A stretch of DNA of 64,000 nucleotides, taken from positions 13,144,001 through 13,208,000 of the forward strand of contig JAGUCH010000001.1 of assembly GCA_019096065.1 (NCBI GenBank), in the 5' to 3' direction. This stretch comes from Paracyclopina nana. Taxonomy: Eukaryota; Arthropoda; Copepoda; Cyclopoida; Cyclopettidae. The translations under genes were made by a program, and so were the position numbers. The notes beneath the pieces are model-generated. The model made no database searches. It had not been told where the DNA came from and saw only the letters and a program-made list of their open reading frames with translations. How positions within the stretch are numbered: the first letter of the stretch is position 1; each line of letters starts with the position of its first letter. This document shows, piece after piece, positions 34,901 through 48,436 of the stretch.

Positions 34901-37900
34901 GGCACCCCGTTGAGCCTTTTAGCAGTTGTTATTGTCCAAGTTTTTTCTCCTCTTTCAGCTACTGTGTGTTGACCCATTTTGTTTTCTGAGATTTCAATTT
35001 CGCAAGCTATTTTCCCTAGATATCCATCTTTCAACGTCCATGTTTCTGTAGATGTGCAGGTCAGAGGAGCGGCTTTCAAAGTGCTTCTTTCGTTCAGTTG
35101 AAAAAGGCCATCCATCAATACTCCATTGAGCCTAAAAGAAGTTGACAAAAAATTGTTTTCCTTCTCACTAACTCCGCCTCGCTCAGCTCAGCAGAGCAGC
35201 AACAGCTGAAGAAGAGGTTGCCGTCGACAGTTTGACTAATGTTCCGTAGCGTCTGATTTTGCGCCGGATCCCTAAGATATGCGCTAGTTTGAATTATGGA
35301 CTCATATTAACAGAGCTGACCCTCGAAACAGCCTGCGCATTCATGTTTGGCTGGCGCACAAAAGGAGTCTTTCATCTCTTGGGTTGCTGGCTGATTAACA
35401 ATCCATGAAAGAAAGTCCATTTTTTGTGCTAGAAATAGGGAGAGACGGGAGGAGGAGGAGGAGGCTGTGAAAAAGAAGCATTGACAGTTTTTATTTTTCA
35501 GCTTTGGCCAGAAAGCATTGTAGCCGTAGCTGAGAGAGTCTTTCTTTGAAAATTAGCACCATTTTGAGCAGATGTCAACTGCTGCGCTATGGCGCCAATG
35601 ATTTGTCTTCATTGTTGCCCGATTTCAAACACGTAGTATATAATTGGAAGATTTAATTAATCCCCCAGAAATACAAAAAGATTCGGATTTCCACTGAAGG
35701 AGGAGAATAGCTGCTGAAAAAGCTGTTGAAAAGAGATGACTGCGCCATGACCCCTAGATCATTTGTTTTAAGACCTTTTTGCGATTCGCCGACGCGAGAA
35801 GAAACACTCGCGCGCGCAAGTGCTTTTAAAATGCTCACAAATGGACCAATTGACACATCTGGTGTTCAAGAGGCAATTTTTGAAATTCTACAGCAACAAC
35901 AACAGCGACAGTAGCAACATTAGCTGCAGCCGACAAAAGCTTTTCGGACAACAAAATTATCATTGGATACTCTACAACATGCGAGTTGTCGTAGCATGGG
36001 GAGGATGCCAATCTTGACTCGTGTGCAAGATCCACTAAAAGATACCACCTTGGAGTACCGTATTACTACTCCTCACCAGATATATGGCATGGGGAGCTTT
36101 TTGTGTCACAAAACTCCAAGTGCTCATACTACCGAACTTTTTTAACGAGCTTCGCTGTTTATTGGCGCTAACAGCATAAACCGCACACGTTTTAAGCATA
36201 ATTAATCTTGATGCCGACGCAATCATTGACTTGAATGTACAAGCTGCAGCTCCACTTTTGGCAAACTCAAAGAAGATGTTTATCGGTCGTCCACATCGCG
36301 TTCCCATCGCAAGATCATCGGTTCTTTTGAATATATTGGAAAAATGTCAGCCAAACTTTGCGCTGCTCCTCTCGTTTCAATTTTGATGCAAATTTCCAAT
36401 AATAGATCATCGCTTTGACAGGCTAATTGTGGCCGATTGACAGCTGTTTGCGGACAATTTTCAATGAATTAAAATGTGAAGGAGCAAAAAATGCACGATA
36501 TCAATGTCGTCCACTCCATCAATTTGTGAAAGGAGAGCCACTCCTCTCGTGGAATCTCACACCGTTTTCCTCCTTGGTCTTTTTACGATTTCCGGTGCTC
36601 GCGCGCCTCAATAAATTGTTTGTTCGTTAAACGACAACAGCAGTTTGCAGATGGCTTTCCATCCTTGCAATTAGCCTCCATGTGTATTCATTTATTGGAC
36701 ACAGTGGACATGTCACCTATTAAAAGTCGATTGACTTGTTCAATTGGCAAATGTCTGCTATTTCCTCTCCATCTCTGACTCAACTACTTCGGCAATAAGA
36801 GCTGGCACATCCATGGAGGATATTTCATGAAAGTTCCAAGGTAGTAAGCGGAAATCAGAATCAAGAGACGGTCGGGTTTTTTTCAAAACAAACGCTTCGA
36901 AAACTACGCAAAAACCTGCCGCTCTGTCAACTAGGCTAGAGTATGTTGTTAAGTAAAGACTGTTGTCAGTGTCTGACATTTATTGCTGTTTCCAACAAGC
37001 AAATATTTGCCTTGGATGTTATAATATTAGCCAGCTTTCCAGCTTCGAAAAAGTCTCGTACGAGCAATACTGTGTTGTAAAGTTGCACATTTTAGAATCT
37101 GTACAGAGCCTAAAAAAGTTTGACACCGGCCCCAGCAGTCATGCAGGACGTTGATTGAAGTGGTTGCAAAATTGATTATGATCACCGCTGCCAATGCAGT
37201 CTCTTATGGATCAGTGAACCTTTTTATTACTATTCAATAATACTACTGAACGTCAATTGTTGCTGTGAGCCCTAATGCAAATCGCCCTGTGAAAAAATCT
37301 GTCTGTCTCACACAACTGATATTGACGTTTTTCGGTGGGAAAATAAAAATAGAGCGCGCAGCTTTTGGGCTTTTCAAAAATTGACGGCACAATGGGATAT
37401 ATGCTGAATAGTTGGGATCCCTGAGATTGATTTTTTTCCACCTTTCATCATCATCATATTTGCCATAGCTAACGCAAATAAATGAGGCTTCATTTGGCAA
37501 ATTGTCCTTGCTCCCTCAAAAGTGGTTTTACCGCAATGCTACGCTTTTTTCAAAGAGGGCCAGGGGATACAAAAAAAAATCTTGCTACCATTCTCACAAT
37601 TTGTCAGAAATTGCATTGAGTGTCTTTGAAGCTTGGATTTGTTTTTGGTTTTGACAGCAAAAATGGCTGTGTAAAAAAACCCCGAATGAGTAGTAGATGA
37701 ATCTGTCAATCCTCTGGCTCTCCTCGGATTTGGAGTAAGAAAAAATCCAGTCTTGGGGCAACTAAGCAAATGGATATTTTGAAAGCATTCTCTTGAAATT
37801 GGAGGAGGAGAAGAACATTCCAAGCTCTGGGTGACAACAACAGGTTTCCGGTCGGGATTTTTTTTTGGGTGAGGGGACCTTCAAAATAATAACAAGTCAG

Positions 37901-40718
37901 ACATGGGAGGATTTTTTTTTCACTCGAAAAGGTATTGAATACGAGGTGAGGTCTAGACACCCATCGGACTCGTTTCAATGCACATGAGAACAATGCAGAA
38001 CTGCAGCTAGACGACATGGGGAAACCTGCACACTGTTGCTGCTCAATGAAGGGATCAATGTTCCGCTTTTCATAGAGAGCCTCTATACAGTAAACGTACG
38101 CACATGGAGGACCTTTAAAATACCGATCACCACACCGCACTTTCAAGGATTTCCTCTGTGCCAAAGGCCGATCGAATCATGAGATATTTATAGGCTTTCA
38201 CCTGACAATTTTGCTTGCATTATAAAATCGATAGTTGAGCAATTCTTTCAGGAGAAGGACCTCTCCTTTATTCATTCATTATTGGGGTGAGGAATGCAAC
38301 AGCCAGAGGATAGTTTTAGATAACTTCACCTTTTGTATCCGTGTCAGAAAGTCACTTTGGTATATACTGGCAGATAAAGCGGCTTCTTGAAGCATCGCGT
38401 ATCTACTGAGCGGTGATAGTGTCTTTAGGGCTGGTTACCGCCCGAAAATAGTTCTTTTACTATAATAACAACAATGTGAAGGTTTGACAATGCAGTTATG
38501 CAGCAGCTGTGGTGCCAAGATTCATTCAAAAAGCTCAGGTCCCTACTCAAATATGCTCCACTTTTTCATTGTTGATTTTTGGATGGAAGCTGAAAATCTG
38601 ATAAGGCTAGTTTTCGACGACGATGACGACGACCTCCTCCTTAGCTGCTGCTGCTTCTTCTTCGTGAAATTGACATCTTCAACGAGCAGATGGGTCCTCG
38701 TGATAAGTCCACGCGTAGCTTGATGAAACTACAACAATAATCTCTAAACATCATCCGGTCAAAGCTGGAAAACTGACTCAGTCACCCGCATGAAAATGAC
38801 ACAAGAATCTCTGCTCACTTTGGGAGCCATGAAAAACCACACTTTCTACCTAGCAACGGCCCGAATTTATCTTCGCTCAAAATCGTTTGTTTTGATTTCA
38901 GCTTGGGAGTGGCGGAATTTTGCGACAGCAAAACACTCACGCAACATCGCTCTTGTAAACGTAACAGAGGGCCAATTAGTGGAATATGCACTGTGAGCAA
39001 ACCCGTCCGAAGAACGATAGTGGTTTAATTTACACAAAATTGACTGGTTGGTGAGCATCTGCCAGCTCTGCAGATTGATGCCAAAATCAACTTAACCCAG
39101 CAACAAGATCGATAGCCTCATATCCCAATACATATGGAGTACTTCCATCCAAAGTACTACTCAGGAGTGCTCAATTTATTGGAATTTATTGGCGGTTCCC
39201 GGCTCAGAGCTGCACAGCAGTGCGAAGTGAGGGGGAAACACATGACCAATCCCCATAAAGAGAGAAAATGACCTATCGTAAGACATTTTTGCCTAGTAGT
39301 CGGAGGAGGACATCAAAAAACAAGCCAATACGCGAGACTGGATGATAGCCCAAAGAAACCGTCTTAAAAGCATAGCCATGTCTCAGGGAGCCAGCCATTT
39401 TACACCCCAATGACCAAGATTCTGATATGAATTCAACCTTAAAGAGGAGCACAGCGGGGGTCTATGCACATTTCGAGGGCTAATTTTACTGCACGCGGAG
39501 ATCCGCTCAGCATATAAATGATTGTTTTGAGCTCCCGTGAGAGGAACCTTTTAAAGGGCCATTTTTCCAAGGGTGCCATTCTTCCTTCGCTCCTGCGTTG
39601 ACTAAGTACAAATTTCAAATCCCCCCATAGATTCAGCGTTTATAGTGCTTAAGGGTGATTTATTCGCTGGCAGAGCTTAGCAATAAGCAAGCTAGGGGTA
39701 AGCTCGCAGTGTTTTCATTTTCAGTCCACGAGAGGCTACTGCTGTTATTGTCAAATGGCGATGTTGGAGATTCAGCTGATCAGAAACAGCCCATGAATAA
39801 AGTACACAAAATCCTGTGAATGCCCATGAATCAAGGTTCATGAGCCGTTTAATGAGCTATGTCCACATTACGAAGGAGGAAGGTTGTAAATACCGATGAC
39901 CATAGCTCGATAACACACTGGTCCGATTCGTTGTCGACCTGTTCTCTCGAAGAACGTGCGCCATTCTAGATAAAAAGGCAGCAAACCTAATAAATTCGCT
40001 CAATGTTACAATAAAAAGCTAAAAGCGTTTTTTCTCACAAAGGCACTCATGGGACAAAGTGTTTTCCAATCAATTCTGTAGCTTTTATGATCGGCGGACC
40101 CAAAAAAAAACCGCCTCGCATAAAACTGCAATATTGTAATTTATGTGTCTTGATCGAGCTAATTCCTGATGAAATGTGGAAATGCCTTCTGATCAGGCTT
40201 ATTTGTCTCTGGGGACCCATAATTGTCCGTCTGATCGAGAGCTAGTGGAAATCCGCTGGCTGCGAGCTCAAAATGTTTCGTTAACGATGACAAATGAGCC
40301 TGTGAAGCACCCAAAATGGGAGCTCATTAACAGATCTCCAAAGTAAATAAATGCATTAATCCGCAGCCCCCGTCATCAGCAGCACTCGTAGGAAAAGCCA
40401 GAGGTGATCGGCGCAGTGAGAGCCAGGGAACTGGTTTCATGGGCAGACAATTCATGCGAAAAACTGACCAGATCCTTGCCAACATCGTGAGAAGAGATGC
40501 TCATCACTGCTAATTCCCAGTCACAAAGTTGCGCTCATTGGTGGTGTGATTGATGGCTTATTGTATTTGTGGAGCTGACATTTTATGACCCCTTGATTAA
40601 TTGCAGAATCAGGGAAAGAAAAAAGTCGCCAACTTTTCACACAGCGACGACGAGAGAAAAATCCAAAACCCAGACCACAATAAGTGGAAAAAATACAAAT
40701 GGGACAAGAGCAAAAACA

Positions 40719-40738
40719 GCCATAAAATATTTTATGGC
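40719..40738. repeat. 20-bp perfect palindrome
   Basis: GCCATAAAAT is followed immediately by its exact reverse complement, with no spacer. No coding frame depends on it. Its role is unknown, and it may be a chance AT-rich palindrome. Confidence 0.7.
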
Positions 40739-43700
40739 AAGACTCTCTTTTGTTGAATGGTAGCTATTTCTGTAGGTCTTTGTTCGCAAAATTGAATATT
40801 CATCGAGCCAGGAGCTCACACTTTTCCCACTGCGAGCAAGTCAATCAAATTCCTGACCAATGCACAATATAAGGACAACGACACAAGTTTACGCCGAAAA
40901 ATTTCCAAATTGAATTTATTTAACGGCCAAATTTGCGCCATTCCAGGTTTCACACAGCGGCGGAACGTATTGCGGTTGCAAAAATGTTGATTTTTTGCAA
41001 TTCTCATTTCAATGCAAATCCCTTTTTCACACCTGCTGAAATAACTGGGTTATATATCAGCAGCCAGTCTAAATTCAAGATAAAGGAGGAGAAAAATAGC
41101 GCGCTATTTTTAAATCAGAGAGACAAAACATATTGTAATCTCAATTAATCTCTGCATGCGTTTAATTTGCACTCTGCTTTTTGTGCATCATCCCAAAAGT
41201 GCAAAAAAGCTTTAGATATGGGTACCACATCCCAATTGGGGCTCTGAACTAAAGTGGTTCAATGCACTCTGCATTGAGCTCGATTCCAGCATGAACAAGA
41301 TGTCTGCTAAAGTACGTTTGAGCAACAATGCGTAATTTTTGCGCATGCGCTAAACAGCCGTGCTGAGTCCATGACCCGCGCAACAAACCATAATGAAACA
41401 GAATGAAACACAGCAAAATGATAATTATGCTAGAAACTGGATCTCTTTGTGTGAACATGCTAAGTTGGGATGGGTCTTTTGGTTACTTTTAATTTGTTGC
41501 ATATTTTGGCTTGCTCGTCTGCTGTCAAGCCATTTTTGCTATGCTACCTACATCAAGTTATTGTTTTTCATCTGAACTAGAGAGGGAGAGAATTGTTTCA
41601 ACTTCAAGCTTAGCTCAGTGATGCAGAATCAACAGCGTGAAGCAGTCTCCAGGCTCTTTTTGGAATTGTCACGTCCATCTCTATTTTTGCATGACAATTA
41701 CCTACATCTACCTCTACAGCTACCACTGACGACAATCACGAGGCTCATGGCATGCTAGGTGCTAAAATAAATCTATCCTGGCTTCAGCCGAAAAGCTGGG
41801 TCTTCGACGATGCCATCGTCACATGACCATAAATTATGCATTCGAGCTTGTCAGACTTTTGACGAGTACTTTGATAGCTCACGAGATCCCACCGAGGGAA
41901 GAAATATCCTCAAAAATGCCATCATCAGATGAGTATGGGACACATCTCAACAGGAATTTGACATTTTTTGGTCCATCCAATTATTCCCATTTTTCTCATC
42001 TTCTACTCTTGGAAAAACCCTCGTTTCAGCGCAGCTAATTTTTCCTCTGCACTACTTTATGTTTGTCTTTCAGTTGGAGAAAGCATCATGGTTGCATTTA
42101 TCTTGGCAAACTTCTGGAGGTGAAAGTATCACTCACTCTCTTCAACTCATCTCGAAAACAATCCACTGATAGATTAGTGCTATCCTTTTTTAATCAGTCC
42201 AATTAGACTCTAGACATTATACATAGCCATTAAACTAGTTGGTCCATGTAGCGAGGGGGAGGCAACTCTCTCTTTTATTTCCTCCAGCTTCCACGAAAAA
42301 CTGTGCAGTATGGTAGCATTTCTGGGTGGACATCCCATTTTCAGGCCCAGTAAGCTACAATTAAACTTCAAGATAATCCCAACAGCATGCAGCAAATGGA
42401 TATGGAAGCTGTTATAGCATGTATATGTGTACATAGAAAGGGAGGAGCTTATGGAGCAAAATGGTAATGTACAACGAAGTTTGGCAATTTCTCCACTCAG
42501 TCCGCTGTGCTGCGCTGAGAGTGGAAGGGCGAGATGTAGAGTATAATAATCATACATTGTTGCTCAATTTGTTGCTTTCCCAATGTTGTTATATGCATGA
42601 CCTGCAGCAGCAGCAGCAGCTTTTAGCAATGGGGTTATGCTTAAATTCAAATGCATTCACACCGCCCCCAGAGGGCTAACAAAATCCCCCCTCCTGCCCT
42701 CTGCCGCTTGCTTATTCGCCACCAAATTTTACAATGTGCATATCAAATTGCCACTAGTGCGTACTTATTCCCCAGGCACTCTCCATAAAAAGCTTCAAAC
42801 AGATACAATATATACCTAGATATTCGCATATGTTGATATGCTCCATGTGGAGCATCGAGCTAAACCTGAACAAGCATTATGTCAAGCAAGGCAATAATGC
42901 TTGATAAGAATTTTAATGGAGAAAAGACGATTAAAAACGGCCACGTCATAACGATGTTGCAAAAAACAATTCTAATGGAGCTGCGAGCTCAATTTAGATC
43001 AGATGATTATGCTGCCAATAAAAACTCACTACTCCAGCTGCCAAATACTACTATATTGAGAAAATTGAGCGAGCACAGCTAATTGGCTGTATGCTACATA
43101 AGGAATAGCTCCTGCGCTAGTTCTCTGTCAATTTCGCAGGCTGTCACGGCTGCTTGAAGGATACGTCGTGTCCTGGCATACAAATTAATTTGTGGTACTC
43201 CAGCAGCTATTGCATTGGCGTTTCGTGGCTGCGTGATAGCGATCGCTTTGGATCTTGGAAATTCATTTTCGGGGATTTGAATTCAAAGTTTGAGAGAGGC
43301 ACGTGCCTTATACTACTCAACAACAGTAGCAAGCAAGATGACGCATGGTAGACTAAAATCGGCTCTATTCATGTCAATTGAGGCAGAACCCTCCTCATCC
43401 TAGATTAGACTGGAATAGTATATGGTCGTAGTAGTGCTTTTCTAAAGGCTACTAGAGTTGCTGATGCCCCAACCGAAATCACCCTAATGCTACACAGACC
43501 ATTATGGTCGCGGATTATTCGAACTTTGTCCTTTGTCCAAATGGTTGTTGCCCTTTTAAACTATGGCTTTCACACTTACGTTGAGTAATTAGAACAGGAA
43601 ATTATTATCGCTGTTTGACGCACTGCACTATTAAAAAGAGACCGCTTAGTTTTTGTTTTGAAGCAGCTGCAGCATTGTTGTTACTAGGCAGTGGCGCAAC

Positions 43701-46700
43701 TCTTGAATCGAGCGTTGCCACGCAACCCATTCAAGACTTATGTCTCGAGCTTTATGCCCGCCATTTTATCGTAATTGGCCATAAAGGAAGGGAATGGTAT
43801 GCAATGTTTCTCGCTGAATCATAAAAAGGGGAGAGTCATTTTTGTCACTCACTTTCCAAAGCTCTGGTACGTAGAGAGCAGCTGAAGTTCTTCCTTATTT
43901 GGAAGCGAGCAAAGTAAATGATGAGTCAGACATGACTCAGATGATCCAGATACGAATTGAAGATCTATAGAGAGAATGCAAATTCCTCAATCTCTCAAAA
44001 TTGTAGTCAAATCAGCGGTTTGAGGGCTGCTGAAGAACCCCCTACTTTTGAACCCTTGTCATCACAGGGCTGCCATTTGTACATCACTTTGTGACACATG
44101 TGAATGCATGTGAGCACGCGAAAGATAGCGCGCACCAACACAGGGTGACCACTCAAAAATACCCGAGCTTTTACCACCTTGAGAAAAAAGTGTCAATGCT
44201 TCTTCTACATAGCTCATTTTAGCACCTTTTTCCTATTTAAACCGTGACCGGAAGAGTAATTGGAGCAGCTTTTCCAACGTTTTTTTCCAGGCCAAACTTT
44301 CACATTCCTAAGGGAAAAAAGAATTAGATTATCAATGCTAGTGGACATCGGCAGTGATCAACGGTTCGGTGCGTAGCCACAAACGATTTAGGTGTGTTTT
44401 AAGGTTGTTATTTTTTCCTGGGGTGGTGATTAGCCTTTAGACAAGGTTGGAAACAAGATGCCGTCGTTCTTCTCTTCGGTCAGAGCAAAGTTTTTTTTTG
44501 AGCGTCGCTTTTTATGCTCCAGGGGCGGCAGGACTTGACAAGTGTTCTTCTCGCGCATCAGAACAAAGACTTGACAGTTTCAACGGCCAGGACAAGACCA
44601 AACTTGAAGCTGCCCCATGGTCATATAAGGCAATTCTGTCACACAGGGGGCCGGGCCAGTCGTCGGTCTCCCTGGGATCCCAGTATGCACTGTAGAACCT
44701 TCTTTTACGAGTTATTTACAGGCACCATAAAAGCGCCATTCTAGGCCCATAGATCAAAACATGTAAACGTAGGGGCTACCTGAAATTCATCTAAAAACGT
44801 ATGCATGATTGATGTCTTTACACTCAAGTGGTTGAGTGGCTGCGTTCACATTTGATGGCAGATAATATGAATTATATACCATAGTAACTTGGCTGCCAAG
44901 CAGTCCCCTTTGTTATAGTACATGTGACTTGGATTGAAAATTATGGCTAACTAGCCCCATTGAGAGGAGCCATAAATGACTTCAGCTGCAATTTTGACAG
45001 TTGTTTGCTGTTGTCACTTGGAAACTCTCACGCGCAGGTTTTTAAGCCTGGGCGGGAAATGGAAAGAATTAGGCTGGTCTTTTCTTAGTGCTCCCTACAC
45101 GGCAGGAGTCCATTGAGAGTATTACTCTTGAAACACGCATCACTCACAGGGTGTTTTAAAAACGTTGGCTATCTAAAAGCCTAACCAAGTGTCTGCACGG
45201 GGAATTGCCCCATTACACCTGCTACAGCCTCCGCTAAATCTAGCTAATGAATGAAGGCAAATTTGAGCCAATGAAATATAATTAGGCTGACTTCCTTCAC
45301 AAATTCGCCAATTTAACCTGCTAATTATTGCATGCTCAGGAAACTAGGTGATACTATGTGCTAGTTTGTAGAAGTTTCGCACTCCATAAGCCAAATATTG
45401 GCAGATATTGTAAAAGTGCTTTAATGATAGCCTTCCACTACAAGCTATAATATGAAGTTTGTGTGTGAGACTACTTTGTTTTCAGTTGATTGATATTTAA
45501 GGCATGATCGGTGTTTCGTTACCTTGACCAAGACTCATTTACGAACGTACATAGTATAGACAACTGTAACCTGTAATTCTAGAGGGCCCTGTGATGATGC
45601 GTGGACTATGGTGCCGGAGCTGCTGTCAAACTTACCAAAGTTGGCAGCTCACGAGAAGAAATGGGCCCATGACATCCTCCTGAGGGAACTACAGTCTAGA
45701 CTTGCATTACATGTCTTTCAATCATGATGAAAATCAATATGTCAAAATTTACCTCGGTCTGGTGAAAAAAAGCTAGGTCATCGACTTTGGCGGAGTAAAG
45801 CGCTATGCAAAATCCTGCTGCTGCAAAATCTTCAAACACAGCCTCTTCAAGTCCCACTCTTTGTGTAGTAGTTGTGTTGTTCAAACTTGGTCAAGTGGAC
45901 ATATTTGACTGAGTAAACTTCAGCACACAACGAGAACCTGTCAGAAAAGAGTTCTGCAAACCCACAAAAAATTCAAATTTTCGCGCCCCATTTCCTGGAG
46001 ATCAGCTGACTGCTTGACACTTCGAGGGGTCAGCTGCTGGCCAATCAGCTGAACCGTTAATTGGAAATTATCTCGTGTGATGGCTTCTTAAGGCCTCTTT
46101 AAAAGATTTTCATTCAAGAAAATGCATTGGTGGCCTGTTTTTAGCTCTAGAGGGGGCCTGAAGACGAAGTCGTGCTCTGTGCACAACTCGTCGCGAGTCC
46201 CGCGAAAATTGGCCGGTAGATCCGGTTGGGAGGCCCACCTGGCCTCGATTGATGGGACTCGTCTAAGACATGCCAACAATGTGGGATTGCATGTCTGGAG
46301 TCCACGATGACGCCTCTTAGGCTGAACTCTAAAAACCTTTTCATTTTGATCGGTAAATTGCGTTGCTCTACCTCGTCTCTTTGACTTGAAGTGCATTTTG
46401 CGCCTTTTTTCCACGAAAAATCTGATCTTCTTCTTCTTCCTTCGAAAATCGTTGCTTGTTCTGGGGCTGCTAAGAAGGGAATTCGTCATACTTTCTTTTA
46501 TGATGCTCTCAGCTTAATTGAGATTACATTGCTTAGATAATGGAACATCTGATTTTTCGAGCATAGAGTGCAAGCTTGACAGTTTTCCCGCACAAGGGGT
46601 TCCTTTTTTACGACTTACTAGTTTATTGATGTAGCAGCACAAAAGTGTTTTCTTGTTCTACAACTACCATAGAGCATATAAAGAGAACTAGTACTAGCAC

Positions 46701-47532
46701 GAGTTGAAATTACATTTACGATTGCTGCGTCTACTTCAAGAGATAATCTCACGAAAGCTTTCTAAAAAGTGCACTTTGACAGGCTTCATCGTGCAACCCA
46801 TTTCTTCGATTCCCTCATTGAAGTTGCGGATGCTCTATTGGTGGCATCACTTTCGAAGGTATAGTCCAACCTCAGTATGAAGCCAAATTATAGATTCTCA
46901 TCTTTATTTGATGGCAGCAGTGGCAGCAACCTGTCGGACCACTGTGCATTTTGCCATCATTCCAAATGATTTTGAGGTGCGCCAAAGAAGCACTGCGTGT
47001 GCAGTGATTTTTATTCAGAAAATCGTAAAAAATCCCAGATTTCCTGGCCATCTGTCGTTGTTTTCGTTTGCAAGTTCAGTGGCCAATTCGAGCTTCCTGT
47101 CACCACTGCTGAGCCACCTATCATGATACTATGTGAGCAATAAAGTCTCAAAAAGAGGCCTCGCGGCTCGTTGCTCATTTGCATAGACAAACAGCTATTT
47201 TGACATGGAGACTTCTTTAAAAACTGAGCTGAGGACGGATTAGAAGTGTTTTCTGAGCATACACGAGAGCCGACAAAAGAAATGTATGCTCGATGCAGTG
47301 GATTACTGTTTTCATAAACTAACCATGCACAAAAAAAGAGAAAGAAATAACGCTGACAAAGCCCTCCTCTCCACTCGAGAATTTATGATTTGATGAAAAA
47401 AGAGACTGAGAAGAAATCATGGAAAAAATGGCCACCACTGCACCACCAGGATGGCAGTGTGGGAAATATTATGGTAGCCGTCAAAACATTGCGTCACGAA
47501 AGGTCTACGCAGCTGCCTTAGTTCCAACGCCA

Positions 47533-47547
47533 CCGTCAGGGGGCGCG
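47533..47547 (+). promoter_or_regulatory. CTCF-like motif
   Basis: CCGTCAGGGGGCGCG fits the CTCF core AGGGGGCGC with a partial upstream CCASY match. It lies about 105 bp outside the left end of the large transposon. This is a by-eye motif match only. Confidence 0.25.
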
Positions 47548-47649
47548 ATCAGCCTCTTGGCCGATGATGGTTCAGCTTTTTGGTTAGAATGTGGAGTGTG
47601 TGTGTGTGTGAGTTCAACAAGCAGGCCTGGATCTTCAGCCTGCTGCTGC

Positions 47650-47667
47650 CGCCCAACCAGAAATTCT
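47650..47667 (+). repeat. Left terminal inverted repeat of the 8.9-kb transposon
   Basis: This 18-base sequence is exactly reverse-complemented at 56557-56574. An 18-base inverted match just outside the two divergent genes is very unlikely by chance. The outermost CG may be target DNA rather than element. Confidence 0.75.
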
Positions 47668-48244
47668 AAGTCCCCTTTTCCCTCAATAACCACATTGAAA
47701 CCTATACGTTTTACGGCAATAGAGTTTATGTCATTATGTAACATTAACTTACTTTCCACCTGAGTAAAATTTATGACCCCATGACCTTTGACCATATGAC
47801 AATGATGTAGAAACCTTATAGAAATGGTTGTCAAAAAACACTAGTTGACATACCTTAAACTCTAAAGTTATTGTGAAGTTACTTTTCAGTTGACGTCCTA
47901 AAATTTCTGTAGTCCTTAACGTAACATTATGTGATATGTTTCACTGCCATATTCTTGCATATTAACTGTTAAGTGGCTATAGTATTGAACTTATAAGTTT
48001 GACCTCTTTTAACTTCTGTGTTAAAGCTTATTGAAACTGTACAGTGCAACAATGAATCTGCACGTTTTCTTAACCCAGGTTTATTTTGCTCTGTTTCAGG
48101 TATGATCGACTGATGCTCAACTGTACAGTGAACTGCTCAAAAACTTCCATGTATAACTGTCCATCTAGCCTTGTAAAACGTCAAAATGTGCTACGTTTTT
48201 TTTCCGTCAAATAAACATGAACATCGAAGTAACGTATGAAAACA

Positions 48245-48250
48245 TTTATT
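48245..48250 (-). terminator. Polyadenylation signal of the accessory gene
   Basis: AATAAA on the minus strand, 187 bases after the stop codon of the eight-exon gene, within the transposon. Confidence 0.5.
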
Positions 48251-48436
48251 GCTCTTTTATATACTTCATGCAATTGATTGCAAAATAATTGATAAATGTA
48301 ATAATAATAATGATTATGAGTATTGTGGAAATATGGCATACAAATAATTAATTATTGAATTTGACTATGGAAAATCACTTCTTTCAATTTCGCCCATTTA
48401 TAGGCAGGATGTCCAATGTAGGTGGTTAGCCAAACG

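Larger units (their letters stand above)
32305..47651. other. Gene-free 15-kb stretch
   Basis: I find no convincing gene or RNA gene. The longest frames are 145-152 codons (near 32617-33060, 33934-34371 and 37706-38164). They lack recognisable domains, have compositions typical of chance frames, and are not joined by splice sites to anything. Small items inside: an AGG run (35447-35465), interrupted GAC and CTG runs (38617-38665), a 20-bp perfect palindrome (40719-40738), a CAG run (42603-42620), CTCF-like motifs (about 42664-42677 and 47533-47547) and a TG run (47597-47610). Confidence 0.5.

Noticed and set aside
34825-35148. Minus-strand frame of 107 codons with Ig-like flavour (TCTSTETWTLKDG)
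   Set aside because: There is no conserved Cys/Trp spacing of an Ig domain and no neighbouring exons; treated as chance.
37706-38164. Minus-strand frame of 152 codons
   Set aside because: No known motif; it contains frame-neutral homopolymers and lies in noncoding-looking DNA.
46088-46489. Minus-strand frame of 133 codons, Lys/Arg-rich start and a GC-richer middle
   Set aside because: It looks slightly protein-like but has no family match by eye and no supporting splice sites. It could be a decayed exon but cannot be supported.
47839-47855. CACTAGTTGACATACC as a CACTA-type transposon end
   Set aside because: No inverted partner was found near the right side of the element, and motif copies continue outside it (47706). 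The 18-bp repeat at 47650 fits better.
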